In this document: piece after piece, positions 62,700 to 64,000 of the stretch
How the letters are laid out: each line of letters opens with the position of its first letter
Numbering within the stretch: the stretch's first letter is position 1
Source of the DNA: Pantoea sp. Ap-967
GTDB taxonomy: Bacteria; Pseudomonadota; Gammaproteobacteria; Pseudomonadales; Pseudomonadaceae
Length of the DNA: 64,000 nucleotides
Direction: 5' to 3'
NCBI RefSeq assembly: GCF_011752565.1
Contig: NZ_VWXK01000001.1
Span: forward strand, 372,001 to 436,000
Program-made: the position numbers and the translations under genes
Notes under the pieces: model-generated
Told to the model about the DNA's origin: nothing
What the model saw: the letters and a program-made list of their open reading frames with translations, nothing else
Database searches by the model: none

Positions 62700-63050
62700 T
62701 CAATAAATGGCGTAGACCTTGCGAACGGTCTCGATCACGTCCCAGCGCCCGGACCAACCCGGCGGCAGGATGATGAGATCACCACCGGTGACCTCCACAA
62801 CTTCCTTGCTCTGGTCGTCAGTCAGCAAGGCACGCCCAGAAATGATGTAGGTGAACTCGGTATCGGGACGGTTGATTACCGGCCAACCCCCTGGCTGGCA
62901 CTCCCAGACGCCCAGGTTGCCGACGGCCTCGGGGGCAAGGGCCTGGATGGCGATCTGCGGATCGCCCTGGTCGGCGCCAGCGCGCTGGCCGGCAGGGTTC
63001 AGTGGCAACGATTGGATCGCAGCGGACTTGATGATCGTGAAAGTCGTCAC
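62700..63050 (-). CDS. Cupin-domain small protein
   Basis: A 116-residue single cupin; I chose the GTG at 63050 (GAGG eight bases upstream). Cupin marks are [20 protein letters not shown] and [16 protein letters not shown]. The long-range pattern and the [10 protein letters not shown] tail fit the DUF861 type often placed beside FAD amine oxidoreductases. Lies between the FAD oxidoreductase and mmsA. No specific function known. Confidence 0.8.
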   Translation of the reverse strand: MTTFTIIKSAAIQSLPLNPAGQRAGADQGDPQIAIQALAPEAVGNLGVWECQPGGWPVINRPDTEFTYIISGRALLTDDQSKEVVEVTGGDLIILPPGWSGRWDVIETVRKVYAIY

Positions 63051-63063
63051 GGTGGTTTCCTCT

Positions 63064-64000
63064 TTAATGTGCACCAGTCAGCTTTTCCAGCAACATCGCA
63101 GTGCGGGATGGACGATGGGTGAAGCGCTCTTCGATATCGCTCAGCGAGGCGGCGGTCAGCCCGCTGTTGATACCCAGCCAGCGCAGGGGCTCGCGCTCCC
63201 AGGAAGGCGAGCGGTGATTGACGATAGGCAGCGTGTTGACGTCGTCCTCACGCTCAAGAATCAGGTTGCGCAGGATGCGCCCGGCCAGGTTGCTGGTGGC
63301 CACGCCATCGCCCACGTAGTTGCCGGCCCAGGCCATGCGGTTCTTGCGGTCGATGCTGACCGTGGGGCACCAGTCGCGCGACACGCCCAATGCACCACCC
63401 CAACGGTGGGTGATGCGCGCATCGGCCAGGTCCGGGAAAAACTCGACCAGGGTGTCGTGGATCTTGGCGTGGATGCTGTCGACCAGGTCGGCTTCATCGG
63501 TCATGCGCGAGCCCCAGTTGTAAGGGGCACCCCGGCCCCCGAACACCAGACGGCCTTCGGCGGTAACCTGGCCATACACCCGCAGGTGGCGCATGTCGTT
63601 GAACGCCATGCGGTGATCCAGGTTGAGCTTGCGCAGCACGTCGCGAGGCAGTGGCTCGGTGGCCAGCACCAGCGAGTACAGCGGGATGACGAATCGTGAG
63701 TGCCCTGGCTGCTGGGAGGTAAAAGCCTCGGTCGCACGCACGGTGACTTCCGCTTTTACGCAGCCATGCGCGGTATGCACCACACCTGGCGCCATGTGCG
63801 TTACCGCCGACTGCTCGTAGATTTTCGCGCCCAGGCTTTCCACCAGACGCGCCAGGCCACGCACGAGCTTGCCCGGGTGAATCAAGGCGCAATGCTCGGT
63901 GTACAGCCCGCCCAGCGTGCCTTGGGCACCTACCTGGCCTTGCGCCTCGGCACCTTCCAGAACACGCCACTGATCTGGCAGGCCGAAGCGCGCCGAGGCC
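63064..64000 (-). CDS. FAD-dependent amine oxidoreductase (PuuB-like), 5' end beyond window
   Basis: The frame is open to the window edge (63999 is the last codon start), so the N-terminal FAD motif is outside. The visible 312 residues carry the middle and C-terminal parts of the DAO/PuuB family: GGLYTEHCALIHPGKLVRGLARL, a strand-rich centre and AWAGNYVGDGVATSNLAGRIL near the end. Its stop overlaps the start region of the cupin gene. With the PucR-controlled mmsA it forms an amine or amino-acid breakdown operon. Confidence 0.82.
   Translation of the reverse strand, partial: ASARFGLPDQWRVLEGAEAQGQVGAQGTLGGLYTEHCALIHPGKLVRGLARLVESLGAKIYEQSAVTHMAPGVVHTAHGCVKAEVTVRATEAFTSQQPGHSRFVIPLYSLVLATEPLPRDVLRKLNLDHRMAFNDMRHLRVYGQVTAEGRLVFGGRGAPYNWGSRMTDEADLVDSIHAKIHDTLVEFFPDLADARITHRWGGALGVSRDWCPTVSIDRKNRMAWAGNYVGDGVATSNLAGRILRNLILEREDDVNTLPIVNHRSPSWEREPLRWLGINSGLTAASLSDIEERFTHRPSRTAMLLEKLTGAH

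Noticed and set aside
1..64000. Prophage, integrase, transposase, tRNA or attachment sites
   Set aside because: None was recognised anywhere in the window; mobile signals are limited to REP-type repeats and the decayed Rhs region.

Overview
The window is GC-rich DNA whose gene content (iac and cat catabolic genes, MvaT-type H-NS protein, DUF3077 small protein, REP-type palindromes, FecI/FecR/TonB receptor unit) points to a Pseudomonas of the P. putida type. No tRNA, rRNA, CRISPR, phage or transposase gene was seen. Names and functions below come from motif recognition and gene order, not from database searches.

Layout. (1) 1-5790: a plus-strand export cassette of overlapping genes: TolC-type outer-membrane lipoprotein, short periplasmic adaptor, a GAF-like/HlyD fusion, and a membrane M50 metallopeptidase fused to an HlyD-type arm; no ABC ATPase is present. 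(2) 5806-9362: a SitABCD-type manganese/iron ABC transporter on the minus strand. (3) 9363-10762: a 62-bp perfect inverted repeat element, a DUF3077 gene with a coupled 30-codon leader ORF, and repeat remnants. (4) 10763-28144: seventeen genes on the minus strand that look like a quaternary-ammonium (betaine-like) uptake and catabolic array: OpuA-type ABC transporter, two substrate-binding paralogues, GbcA/GbcB-like Rieske oxygenase and reductase, PhnZ-like HD diiron oxygenase, aldehyde dehydrogenase, DapA-like lyase, FAD oxidoreductase, shikimate dehydrogenase-like enzyme, class II aldolase, SDR and three carriers. Two XRE-cupin paralogues and an MFS carrier flank it (28447-31536). (5) 31720-38938: a decaying region with a frameshifted and internally deleted quinate/glucose-type PQQ dehydrogenase, an intact MvaT-like gene, and a multiply frameshifted Rhs/TccC-like gene behind a conserved hypothetical gene. 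(6) 39071-43050: Fur box, FecI-type sigma factor, FecR, TonB-dependent receptor. (7) 43077-53141: a complete indole-3-acetate cluster, iacABCDEFG, divergent iacR, iacHI, followed by an outer-membrane porin. (8) 53802-57312: catBCA with divergent catR, which takes the catechol made by Iac into ortho cleavage. (9) 57269-64000: an AraC regulator and an NADP-dependent MDR oxidoreductase, a PucR regulator, then mmsA, a cupin protein and a FAD amine oxidoreductase truncated by the window end.

How they work together. Regions 7 and 8 form one funnel: indole-3-acetate to catechol by Iac enzymes, then catechol to cis,cis-muconate (CatA), muconolactone (CatB) and enol-lactone (CatC). Region 4 is the least explained part and the best candidate for an undescribed pathway: a Rieske mono-oxygenase and a PhnZ-family oxygenase sit in the same array as a betaine-type importer. 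Region 1 is a second candidate, an exporter-like assembly that appears to use a membrane protease/HlyD fusion in place of an ATPase.
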